This document shows positions 1 to 8,610 of a DNA stretch of 20,296 nt, in pieces. The notes under the pieces were generated by a model, which was not told the DNA's origin, searched no databases, and saw only the letters and a list, made by a program, of their open reading frames with translations. The stretch's first letter is position 1. Each line of letters begins with the position of its first letter. The translations under genes were made by a program, and so were the position numbers. This DNA comes from an uncultured Candidatus Altimarinota bacterium (GTDB lineage: Bacteria; Patescibacteriota; Gracilibacteria; BD1-5; UBA6164): contig CALHAQ010000043.1 of the NCBI GenBank assembly GCA_937931775.1, positions 1 to 20,296 on the forward strand, read 5' to 3'.

Positions 1-32
1 AGTTACTGAAAAATAATAATAACTCACATCAT

Positions 33-72
33 AATATAAAACTCTAAGATAAATATCTTAGAGTTTTATATT
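33..72. terminator. Perfect 18-bp inverted repeat, likely bidirectional terminator
   Basis: Positions 33-50 and 55-72 are exact reverse complements, leaving a 4-nt loop (51-54). The outer part of each arm is A/T-rich, so transcripts from either strand end in a stem followed by a U-rich tract. It lies beyond the terminator of the surface protein gene. It could serve a gene converging from the left: plus-strand bases 2-22 read as a few codons followed by three UAA triplets, which would fit the end of such a gene, but too little is present to call it. The pairing is seen directly; the termination role is inferred. Confidence 0.6.
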
Positions 73-92
73 GAATAAAAATATGAGCACAA

Positions 93-128
93 TAAAACAC
101 CCTTATGAATAATCATAAGGGTGTTTTA
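93..128 (-). terminator. Intrinsic terminator of the surface protein gene
   Basis: Positions 93-108 pair perfectly with 113-128 around a 4-nt loop (109-112). The stem has a GC-rich core (CACCC/GGGTG) and A/T-rich flanks, so the minus-strand transcript ends with a U-rich tract. It begins 38 bases after the stop codon of the surface protein gene. It is the stronger of two hairpins placed back to back at this end of the window. Confidence 0.8.
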
Positions 129-166
129 TAAACTTTATATAATTTCTAGTTATAAATAACTATCAA

Positions 167-3100
167 TTAGTAAGTTTTAGATCCAACTGAAACATCACTT
201 TCAAGTGTTGTAGTAAGACCAGCACCACCAGCTACAGTTGTACCAGAAGAATCTTGTACATCATAGTTAGCAACAAGTCCACTAAGAACAAGTGAGTAAG
301 TAGCATCTACTGTAGCAGCAGGAACTATTACGTATGTTTGTGAGTTGTCAAAAGTAACATCAACAGCTCCAAATGTAACTGGTTTAGCACCAGTACCAGC
401 AGCCATAGATCCTTGAGTAGCAGCTTCACCATCTTTATAGACGATATAACCACCAGCAGAAGAAGCAAGGTCAGTAAATGTTAGACTGTTTAGAAGTACT
501 TCAGGAGTTTCGTTAGAAGTTCCTACAGTATTGTTTCCAGAATCAGCAGTAATTTTTACTTTAGCTTGTCCAGTAGAAAGACTTTCAACTACAGAGAATA
601 CAAGAAGAGTAGGAACAACAGTAACAGATTCACCAGCAACTGTACCAGTAGTAGTAGCAGTTATAGTGTTGTTAGAGTCAGCTCCGTCTACATCAAGAGT
701 ACCTGTATCAAGAGAAACAACAACAGCTCCAAGTTGAGCAGAAGTTTCATCTCCTTCACCTGTAAATGTAGCAAGATCAGCTACAAGTTCACCTTCGATA
801 AGATCATCATCGTCAGCAACAGTAAAGTCTTCAAATTTAATAGTTGTTGTAGTACCGTCAGAAGTAACGATAGCTCCATCAGCTATAACAGTAGATCCGT
901 TAACAATTCTTACATCGTTAAGAGTATCACTGAAATCACCAGGAACAGTAAATTCTAGAGTATCAACATCCATATCTTCGTATTCAGCTTCCATTTCTAG
1001 TTCAGCAAGAACAACAGAAGAGTTACCAGCAAGAACAGTGTTTTCTAGATTATCATCAGTATCAACTTCGTTAATTACACGTACTTCGAATGTTCCTTCT
1101 TCTCTAAGAGTAGTAGTAGTATCTTTTGTACCTGTAGTAATAACTTTGTTAGTACCTGTAATATCTTCGTTATCAGAATCTTCTAGTTCTATATTAGCAG
1201 CAAGAAGTTCCATAGTAACTGTTTCTAGAAGACCAATAGCATCGTCATCTTGTAGTACCGCAGTAACAAGAAGTTCAACATTATCAGATCCAGCAGCAAT
1301 TATGTGGTTAATAGAAGTGAAATCAACAGAGTTTGAGTCGATATCAGCATCGTATGTAGTACCACCAATATTAAGAGTAGCAGAATCGATGATATCATCA
1401 AGATCTACAGAAAGAGTAGAACCAGCAGTAAGAACAAGATCAAAATCTTCAACACTTACATCATCAGAGTCTCCTACAGAAACTTTAGCCTTATAAAGAA
1501 CAGTTTCAGCTCCGTTAGCAAGAACAAGTTCTCTATCGTTAACAGAAGTTTGAGTAAGTTCGAAAGAAGCAGTTTCAATATCAATATCTTGAGTATCGAA
1601 AGCGTTCGTAGAAAGTACATCAGAAACATCATCAGTACCACCGTCAGTATAAGTAATATTGTTTTCATCATCTTCGATTTCAGTAATCTTGATTGCGAAA
1701 ATAACATCTTGTCCGTTAAGACCAACATTTTCATTTACATCGAATTCTAAAGGCATTACTTCAGTAACTCCTTGAGTAAGAACGATATCTTCAAATGTAT
1801 AAACATTACCTGTAAGATCATCAAATGATTGACCATCAAGGTAAAGATCATCAATAGCAGCAGTTCCAGCAGTACCAGTAACTGTTACTTCAATTTTAGT
1901 AACTTCGTAGTCGTTTGAGTTTGCAGTAAGTTCAAGAGTACCTACAAGCACATCATCAACATCAACTTTAGTTTCATCAACATCAGATTTGTCGAATACA
2001 GCATCGATTTCAGCTCCTTCAACAGTTTCTATAGAAGCAACATCAGCTGTTTGAGGTTCATCACCTGTATTGAAACCAATATTAAATCCAGTAGAAGCTC
2101 CTAGTGCGTAAACATCATCAGTACTTTCGAATTCGAAATGAACTGTTTCACCTACATCACCAGAAACCGTACCCATAAGTTCGAATTCTACTTCGTCATC
2201 AGCAGCAAGGATATAGTCAATATTCATAACAAGTTCGTCGTCATCATTAACCATCATTCCTGAAGAAACTACAACACCGTCAGCTTCAAGAACCATGTCT
2301 TCAAGATATTCAGCGTCAATAGAACCGTTTTGGTGAAGAGTAATTGTTTTAATAAGAACATCTTCATTATCGTTGTTTTCTTCTATAGAGAAACCAGCAA
2401 GTTTAACCTCTTCTCCGATAGTAATATCTTCAGAAGCAGTATCATCTTTAACTGTTAACTGACCAGAGTTAGATACAACAGTAGGAGTAAGAGCAGCACC
2501 TACGATACCTGCACCACTAACAGAAGCAGAAGCTTCAAGAGCAGTAAGTTCAATTTGGTATGTAGTATTAGCATCTCCAGTATCAGTAAGAGTAGCAGAA
2601 ACCATGAAAGTTTGAGTTTCTCCAGCTTGTACAACTACATCTCTATCAAAAGAAATATCAAGATCGTTATCAGAAAATGATTTAGTTTTAGATACAGATT
2701 CATTGTTAGAGTTGTAAATAGTTACATCGTCAACATTAGCTCTATCACCAAGACCTACATGGTAGAAAGTAGCTTGTTCAAGAGTTACATCACTAGAACC
2801 AGCAGTAACATCGAATGCTAACATAGCCACTCTAGGAGTGTTTACAGCAGCAAGTCCGTTTGATGGAGATTCTGGTGATTTAGTAAGAGTAGCAGAACCA
2901 CCTTCTACCGGAGTAGTTGGTTCAACTGGATCAACTGGATCAACTGGATCAGTTGGGTCAGTTGGTTCTTCTTCTTCACAAATACCAAGAAGTTCACATA
3001 GTGGATCAGTTGGTTCAACAACAACTGTATCAGCAGAAATTGCTTCAGCAGCCCAGATGAACATTTCACCTCTAGTAGCAGGAGCATCGTAGTCAGTAAA

Positions 3101-3583
3101 TGAAGAAGCAATACCCATTGAAACAGCAGCTTCTACATAACCAGCTCTCCAGTCTGCGTTATCCATTCTTTCAAGACCTCTTCCTTGGAAAACCATCTTT
3201 AGTGCTTCTATTTTAGAAACAAGATCATCTCCTCTAAAACTAGCATTTGCAGCAACCATTCCGTTAGCAAGTGCAGTTTCAGCATATTTACATGCCCAAT
3301 CATCAGATGATAGGTCATCAAAATTTCCTTCACAGTTGTCAACAACTGCTACAGAAGAAAGGTTCATCATAACCTTTACAGCTTCTTTTCTAGGGAGATT
3401 GTCACCAAGTCTGTAATCACTAGGATTAGCAGAAGAGTCAACGATCACTCCAAGAGTAGATAGCTCGTTTGCTGCTTCAAGCGAAGTGAAGGCAGCAGAA
3501 ACTCCAGCTATTGGTGTAACCATAGAAAAAACTATAGCAAGACCAGCAACAGCAGAAGTAACTTTTTTAACAAAAGTACTCAT
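167..3583 (-). CDS. Secreted SLH-like surface (S-layer type) protein, 1138 aa
   Basis: A large exported, acidic cell-surface protein, probably an S-layer component or giant adhesin. The start chosen is the ATG at 3583, because it is followed at once by a signal peptide (MSTFVKKVTSAVAGLAIVFS..., cleavage near residue 30 after VSA); the open frame runs 15 codons further upstream without one. Residues ~33-200 resemble two to three S-layer homology (SLH) domains, with patches such as LGDNLPRKEAVKVMM and ATRGEMFIWAAEA. A Pro/Asp/Val linker (~205-230) follows. The rest is Thr/Val/Asp-rich and beta-like, with about six diverged modules at ~150-residue spacing (near residues 259, 396, 551, 698, 858 and 1009). 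The few cysteines lie in the N-terminal part. SLH domains normally bind cell-wall polymers. Unlike every other gene here it has no in-frame UGA; its roughly 87 glycines all use GGN. It is followed by strong terminators. The surface role is well supported, the S-layer assignment less so. Confidence 0.85.
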   Translation of the reverse strand: MSTFVKKVTSAVAGLAIVFSMVTPIAGVSAAFTSLEAANELSTLGVIVDSSANPSDYRLGDNLPRKEAVKVMMNLSSVAVVDNCEGNFDDLSSDDWACKYAETALANGMVAANASFRGDDLVSKIEALKMVFQGRGLERMDNADWRAGYVEAAVSMGIASSFTDYDAPATRGEMFIWAAEAISADTVVVEPTDPLCELLGICEEEEPTDPTDPVDPVDPVEPTTPVEGGSATLTKSPESPSNGLAAVNTPRVAMLAFDVTAGSSDVTLEQATFYHVGLGDRANVDDVTIYNSNNESVSKTKSFSDNDLDISFDRDVVVQAGETQTFMVSATLTDTGDANTTYQIELTALEASASVSGAGIVGAALTPTVVSNSGQLTVKDDTASEDITIGEEVKLAGFSIEENNDNEDVLIKTITLHQNGSIDAEYLEDMVLEADGVVVSSGMMVNDDDELVMNIDYILAADDEVEFELMGTVSGDVGETVHFEFESTDDVYALGASTGFNIGFNTGDEPQTADVASIETVEGAEIDAVFDKSDVDETKVDVDDVLVGTLELTANSNDYEVTKIEVTVTGTAGTAAIDDLYLDGQSFDDLTGNVYTFEDIVLTQGVTEVMPLEFDVNENVGLNGQDVIFAIKITEIEDDENNITYTDGGTDDVSDVLSTNAFDTQDIDIETASFELTQTSVNDRELVLANGAETVLYKAKVSVGDSDDVSVEDFDLVLTAGSTLSVDLDDIIDSATLNIGGTTYDADIDSNSVDFTSINHIIAAGSDNVELLVTAVLQDDDAIGLLETVTMELLAANIELEDSDNEDITGTNKVITTGTKDTTTTLREEGTFEVRVINEVDTDDNLENTVLAGNSSVVLAELEMEAEYEDMDVDTLEFTVPGDFSDTLNDVRIVNGSTVIADGAIVTSDGTTTTIKFEDFTVADDDDLIEGELVADLATFTGEGDETSAQLGAVVVSLDTGTLDVDGADSNNTITATTTGTVAGESVTVVPTLLVFSVVESLSTGQAKVKITADSGNNTVGTSNETPEVLLNSLTFTDLASSAGGYIVYKDGEAATQGSMAAGTGAKPVTFGAVDVTFDNSQTYVIVPAATVDATYSLVLSGLVANYDVQDSSGTTVAGGAGLTTTLESDVSVGSKTY
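2923..2967 (-). repeat. 9-bp tandem repeat coding for a Pro-Asp-Val linker
   Basis: Three identical 9-bp units (caactggat) are followed by two diverged units (cagttgggt, cagttggtt). On the coding strand they give a D-P-V/T repeat between the SLH-like region and the beta-rich modules of the surface protein. Since 9 bp keeps the frame, unit number can vary between strains without breaking the protein. It is a coding minisatellite, not a CRISPR or mobile element. Confidence 0.85.
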
Positions 3584-3870
3584 AAGTGTATACGAGTTAC
3601 AAAAATAAAAACAGTGTAACATAAACAATGAACGGTTAAAGCCTTAACCCGTAGTCGTAATGCGCACAACTAGGGAACACAAAATTTATTTTATAATAAA
3701 CTCTCTGTTCCCTGGTTATACAAAACATAATAACATTAGGTAGCTTAACTCAATAAATCGGGTCATGTTAAGGACCAAAATATACGAAGCTCATCATATA
3801 GTAATATTATAGTAAATCAACTAGCGGGAGCCTCATTTCACGCATTCTTCACATACTTCACATATTCTTT
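3584..3870 (-). promoter_or_regulatory. Leader and promoter region of the surface protein gene
   Basis: No gene is seen here. The region holds several inverted repeats. An 8-bp stem (3672-3679 with 3706-3713) encloses a 6-bp inner stem (3685-3690 with 3695-3700). A second hairpin pairs the two arms of 3632-3652 around the loop at 3640-3643, with one bulged C. Possible -10 boxes on the minus strand are TATAAT (3811-3806) and TATTAT (3732-3727, with TTGAGT at 3753-3748, 15-bp spacing); neither is decisive. If the distal one is used, the mRNA has a leader of over 200 nt, as known for several S-layer genes. Bases 3845-3866 contain two copies of CTTCACATA. No tRNA-like T-loop or cloverleaf was found. 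Confidence 0.5.
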
Positions 3871-3873
3871 ACA

Positions 3874-3907
3874 AAAAAAGTCCTATATATTAATATAAGA
3901 CTTTTTT
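3874..3907 (-). terminator. Intrinsic terminator after pilC
   Basis: Bases 3874-3882 pair perfectly with 3899-3907, and an inner AT stem (3884-3888 with 3893-3897) follows after one mismatch. The minus-strand transcript leaves the stem with a run of U. It starts 14 bases past the pilC stop and separates the pilus operon from the surface protein gene. Confidence 0.75.
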
Positions 3908-3921
3908 AATATGTGTGAATA

Positions 3922-5100
3922 TTAGCTCTGTGACACAGTATCAGCAAGGTTCATAATAGGTTGCATGATGGCAATAGCAATAAATCAAACTATTACAGCA
4001 AGAAATACAATAATAAATGGTTCTAAGAGTTTATTAATGGTTGCAGCCATATTATCTACCTGTTCATCATAAAAATCAGCAACCTTTATAATAGTAGTAT
4101 CAAGTTTTGCAGATTGTTCTCATACTTGTATCATTTGTACCATTATATCAGGAAACAAAGGGTCTCCTTCTAATGACTCCCATATCTTCATTCATTGACG
4201 TACGTCTTCTAGTAGAAGTAGTATTCTTTGCCTATAGACTTCATTACCAACAGCGTCAGCAACTATATTTAGAGATTCTACTACAGATACTCACGATCAC
4301 ATAAGTCCTGAGAAGACTCTTGAAAACTTTGAGAGTACTACTTTTTGTACAATAGTTCAAAAAATCGGAATCTGCAATATGATTTTATCAAAATTATATC
4401 TTCAAGTAGGTGTTTTTTTCCAAAATGATATGAAAAAGAAAACAAAAATAATAAAAGCAATCATTAGATACCAATAATTCACAAATACATCAGAAATAAA
4501 TATAAGTACCTGTGTTGATCATGGGAGAGATGACTTATCATCAAATATTTCTAAAAGTTTTGGAACAACCATCGTCATCATAACAAGTATTACTCACGCT
4601 ACAACTACCATAATCATTGCAGGATATATAAGAGCTGATTTAAGTTTTCCTGTAACAGAAGCTACTTTTTCTACTTGATCAGCGAGTGCCGTCATAACTT
4701 CATTAAGTTTCCCTGTTTTTTCTCAAGCTCTCACTACTCAAATCTCCGAATCATCAAAAGATGTAGGAAATAACTCCATACATTCTGAAAGATTTTTTCA
4801 TTCTTTTAGTCCCTGCAACATTTCTCAAAGTATCTTCTTAAAGGCAGGATTTTTTTCCTGTTTTTCTAAAACTCATATTCACTTTATAATTGACATCCCT
4901 GCATTGAGCATAGTAGACATGAGTCTATAAAAAATGATTTTTTCCTTTACTTTAATCTTCTGTAGGCCTGCAAATATATTATTTAAATACTCTATAAAGG
5001 ATACCTTCTTCTTTTTAGAAGAATCATCACGACTCAGTATCGCATCGTCTGATGCAACCTTTGTTTCCTCTTCTTCTCATAAAATAATAATATCTTCCAT
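3922..5100 (-). CDS. pilC: Type IV pilus inner-membrane platform protein PilC (GspF family), 392 aa
   Basis: The platform protein in the inner membrane on which the assembly ATPase acts to build a type IV pilus. Two tandem GspF domains are visible. The first contains the family pattern with the Gly residues encoded by UGA (RAGEKTGKLNEVMTALADQ) followed by the first membrane segment (YPAMIMVVVAGVILVMMTMV, residues ~165-190). A second hydrophobic stretch follows at ~210-235, and the second domain ends in a membrane segment (IIVFLAVIVGFIAIAIMQP) close to the C-terminus. The length matches the family (~400 aa). The first ~35 residues are an acidic, Lys-rich cytoplasmic tail. It is the last gene of the operon, 20 bases after pilB. 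There is no clear Shine-Dalgarno before the ATG at 5100. More than a dozen in-frame UGA codons fall at glycine positions. Confidence 0.93.
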
Positions 5101-5120
5101 ACTGTGTTTATAAAAAAATA

Positions 5121-6392
5121 CTAATCTTCATTTTGTGTTTTAGATACTCTATATACTTCCTCCAGAGTCGTAATTCACTGGAGAGATTTTATAATCCCAT
5201 CTTGTTCAAGAGAAATCATACCGTCGCTTATAGCTTGTCTATTTATATTAAATGCTGAATCTCATCTTAAAATCATATCTTTTACCCCTGGGGATATTTC
5301 TAACATCTCGTAGAGTCAGACTCTTCCTTTATAGCCGTTTCATTGGCATTCATCACATCCTTCTGCCTTATAAAAAGTAGGACTTTTAAGTTTCTCTGCT
5401 CCTACTCGCTCTTGTAACTCCTCTCTTGGAGTAATAGAAAGAGAATGTTTTATATTCTTTAGTGTCATTGGGTCAATTTCAGAGAGTGGCATTTGCACCT
5501 TACAGTCATCACATACCTTTTTTACAAGCCTTTGAGCTATGATAATATTTAATGATGCAGGTATAAGAAATGGTTGCACACCCATATTAAGTATACGAGT
5601 AATAGTTTCAGCTGCATTATTTGTATGGATAGTGGACAGTACGAGATGTCCTGTCAAAGATGCCTCTATTGCGATATCAACTGTTTCTTTATCACGCATT
5701 TCTCACACCATAATAATATCAGGATCCTGTCTAAGTGCCGTCCTTAAACCATTTGCAAAAGTATATCCAATTCCTGGTTTTACCTGACTTTGACTTATTC
5801 CATCTACTTGATTCTCAACAGGATCTTCAAGCGTCATAATATTTACATTGGGATCATTAAGCATAGTAAGAATCGAATAGAGTGTTGTCGACTTTCCTGA
5901 TCCTGTTGGTCAACTAGTAAGTATAACACCATTAGGGAGTCCTATAGCTTTTTCTAACAATCTTTTATTTTGTCCTTCGATTCCAAGCTGATTTAATTCT
6001 GGTATTTTTTTACTCTTGTCCACAATACGCATAACAATTTTTTCTCCATGTACTGTAGGTAAGGTTGAAACACGAAGATCAAGAGGTTTACCGTCTATTG
6101 ACTGACTTATACGTCCATCTTGAGGGACTCTTGATTCATCAATTTTGAGTTCAGATATAATTTTAAATCTCGCAATAATACCTGTATGAAGAAATGACTG
6201 ATATTCCAGAACTTCTGCTAGCTCTCAGTCAACACGATACCTAAGACGAACAAACGAACTTAGGGGTTCAATATGTATATCAGAAGCATCAGCTAAAACT
6301 GCAGCAGTAATAATTGTATCACAGATTTTCTGGATATTATCTCCCTTATATACAAGATTTTTAAGTTCTTCTAATGTTGTTAAATAAGTCAT
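5121..6392 (-). CDS. pilB: Type IV pilus assembly ATPase PilB/GspE, short form, 423 aa
   Basis: A secretion ATPase that powers pilus extension at the cytoplasmic face. Visible in order: an N2-type domain (residues ~25-130, with ASDIHIEP, LRYRVDGEL and PQDGRI); Walker A GPTGSGKS with Lys167, whose first Gly is UGA; Asp box TLEDPVE; Walker B PDIIMVGEMRD (Gly by UGA); His box STIHTNNA; then the zinc-binding tetracysteine CDDC...CDEC; and the conserved tail DGIIKSLQGITTLEEVYRV. Both PilB and GspE keep these; retraction ATPases (PilT) lack the tetracysteine, so an assembly ATPase is preferred. The usual N-terminal domain (~130-150 aa, MshEN/N1) is missing: an in-frame UAA lies 11 codons upstream of the ATG, with no other start between. 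It starts 2 bases after the PilO-like gene and ends in UAG. Confidence 0.93.
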
Positions 6393-6394
6393 AT

Positions 6395-7651
6395 TTATCT
6401 TGTCAAAGTTTTTAATTGTTGTTTATAACTCTGGTCTATTTTTGTAAGCTGTTCTTGGAATTCTATGGTGCTTTCATATGTCTTTTGAATATCTTCTCTC
6501 TTAGAAATAGCAATACTAATATCTTTTACATTCTTCTCAAGTTCTCACATTATAATATCCAAAGATTGGATATTCTTAATCGCAAGTAAGTCAGTTCCTT
6601 CAGTAAACTTGTATGCTTGAGTCGTATATTTTTTAGCATCTGTTGCTATGTCTCAGCTCAATGTCTTATAACTTGCAAGAAAACTCTGTACATATCTTTC
6701 CATTTTATAGCCAGGTATCCCTGCTACATAAAATGCTAACTCTACATCTATGACCATTTTTTGTCATGCTTGTTGTCATTTCATAGCATCTATCAATCCT
6801 GTTGTCTGTCTTGAAGAAGAGTCAGGGTATACAGGAATAGAAATTGAAACAATATCAGCAATTTGGTTCTCATAGATATTATAATCTTCTATAGAGTCAG
6901 CCCCTTCTAGGGTTTTAGATATAAAATTGTCACGGAATACTTTAAATTCCCCTGAATCAATATTGATTCATCACACACTCTCAAAATAGTGTATGAAATC
7001 AACTATGTCTTTCTTTTGCCCCGTTATAGTAAGCGTAAGGGGTATACTATATATATTTTCCTGGAGATTATCTTGCGATCAATCTGTAGAATCTGTATTA
7101 TCATGCCTTTGTAAGTCTCCTACACCAATCTCTCACCGCGCTGAAAGATTAAAACTATATAAAAGATTTTCAATATGATTAATAAAGAAAAAATCACTTA
7201 ATCCATCTCAAGAAAAATTGTTGTTTTCATCATATACTGGTAATACGACATTTAACCTTCTATCTTTTTCTATGTATATATCAGAGGTTTTTTCTGCCTG
7301 AATACGGTCCTCTAGTGTCTGTAGAAATGCTACATAATCAGTACTCCCAGTATTATTAAAGTTCTTATCATAAAAATCTTGAGAAATATTTCTGATAAGG
7401 TTTGAGGTATAACTGTCATTAGAAATTCCTGATGATCTAATTGCTGTTTTAAAATCTGTAAAATCAATTCCTTCCGTTGAAATTTCCTGAAGTTTTTCAT
7501 ATGAACTTAAAAGTTGTGTTTTCTTTTCCTCAATAGCCTGAACTCGAGGGAGAGTAAAGAGTAAAAACATCGCTAGAAGTATAAGCAGAAAGAATATATT
7601 TGCTATCGCTATCTGAACGATAGAATTCTTCATTCTCTTTGTAAGTTTCAT
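6395..7651 (-). CDS. PilO-like type IV pilus membrane protein, 418 aa
   Basis: A bitopic membrane protein, probably part of the inner-membrane alignment complex of the pilus. A short basic N-terminus (MKLTKRMKN) is followed by one membrane helix (residues ~12-35, AIANIFFLLILLAMFLLFTL), then a coiled-coil-like stretch (EEKKTQLLSSYEKLQEI). A domain with the PilO-like pattern comes next (IPLTLTITGQKKDIVDFIHY, ~residues 205-225). The C-terminal ~100 residues are again helical and rich in Lys, Glu and Gln. PilO proteins are usually ~200 aa, so this one is about twice as long. The assignment rests on topology, the coiled coil, the short pattern and position directly upstream of pilB; no strong motif exists. 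Standard translation stops at 7208 at a UGA; reading it as Gly doubles the protein. It starts 9 bases after its upstream partner. Confidence 0.7.
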
Positions 7652-7660
7652 ATTTTAAAT

Positions 7661-8518
7661 TTAAAAAGATAAGTCTTCTTTTGGTACATATTTCAGTACA
7701 AGTTGAAAGGTAGTTCTTTGTGTATATGGTCAAGACTGTACTGCAATAGAAGATAGAGTCAGTGGTTTATCTATAATGCTGAAAGTAGTATCTTTGTAGT
7801 TTTCTAAAAAGTATATAAAACTACTTGCGCGAGAGATAGAGGTCCCTCATCTGGAACTAGGTGAGACAGATCCATCACTCAAAGAGACTATATCAGTATT
7901 CCAGTCTGAAGAATAAGTGTCACAGGTGATATTCAGTGAGTCATCTAAAACAACTAAATTATAGCATTGTAACTCTCCCTTATCTGTAGGAGAAAATGTA
8001 TTCTTCAACTCATCAAAATCAGTAAGAATATCTAAGGGCCTTAATCTTGAATCATTTTTTTCTAATAAAAATGAAACTTTTTTTGAAAAATTGAAATTAT
8101 CTAATCCATATATATCTCATAAAAGAGGAAATATATTTTCTGCCTGAGAAGATATTTTTGTTCACAAAAGTCCCTCATACTCTTCAAGAGTAGGTGTAAC
8201 TCAATAACAAGTATCAGGGAATATAGAGTTATCTCATAGGAATACATGACATATAGGAGAGAGAAAAGCGTATTCTTTCTTTGTTTCCCCTTCTTGTATA
8301 TAAATATATCCCATTCACAAAAGTATAGTAATTCCGAGAAGCATGTTTATAGTAAAAAATACACTACTAAATTTCTTAATATAGTAATACATATCTTTTT
8401 CTTGTCTTGTCTCTACTTTTGCGACCTCATCTTGAATATCTTGAGTATCTGTAAATTCATCAAATATATTTTCAGAATTTAGATCCTTACTCTCAATATC
8501 TTCGTTTTCATTCCCCAT
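7661..8518 (-). CDS. Unrecognised bitopic membrane protein, first gene of the pilus operon, 285 aa
   Basis: I do not recognise a family. It has an acidic N-terminal tail of ~45 residues (many Glu, Asp and Asn), one membrane helix at ~50-72 (SSVFFTINMLLGITILLGMG), and an extracytoplasmic domain of ~210 residues with four or five Cys (CHVF, DTCYG, LQCYN, ITCDT) that could form disulphides. Position, single N-terminal helix and size are those of a PilN-type or minor pilus-biogenesis protein. It heads the operon with the PilO-like protein, pilB and pilC, and is probably transcribed from the promoter at 8549-8576. Several UGA codons are read as Gly, for example in the membrane helix. The start at 8518 is the only ATG before the helix that fits; no Shine-Dalgarno lies at the usual distance. 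Confidence 0.8.
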
Positions 8519-8548
8519 GATCTTTGTATAAAAAATAACTACTCCTCA

Positions 8549-8576
8549 ATAGTAGCATAAACAGCAATTTTATCAA
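8549..8576 (-). promoter_or_regulatory. Candidate sigma-70-type promoter of the pilus operon
   Basis: On the minus strand TTGATA (8576-8571) and TACTAT (8554-8549) are separated by 16 bp. It lies in the 92-bp gap between the dinG stop and the first pilus gene, 30 bases upstream of its ATG, the best -35/-10 match in the window. Function is inferred from sequence only. Confidence 0.5.
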
Positions 8577-8610
8577 AGCAAAATGGGTTTACAATGTCTA
8601 AAATATTTTG

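Noticed and set aside
2923..2967. CRISPR-like repeat array
   Set aside because: Units are 9 bp, contiguous without spacers, and lie in frame within a coding sequence.
531..3092. Plus-strand ORFs opposite the surface protein gene
   Set aside because: They are Ser/Thr/Val-rich mirror readings of a repetitive coding strand, without start signals or family motifs.
3660..3790. A tRNA or other known structural RNA in the surface protein leader
   Set aside because: Stems exist, but no T-loop consensus, no cloverleaf and no known riboswitch core could be traced.
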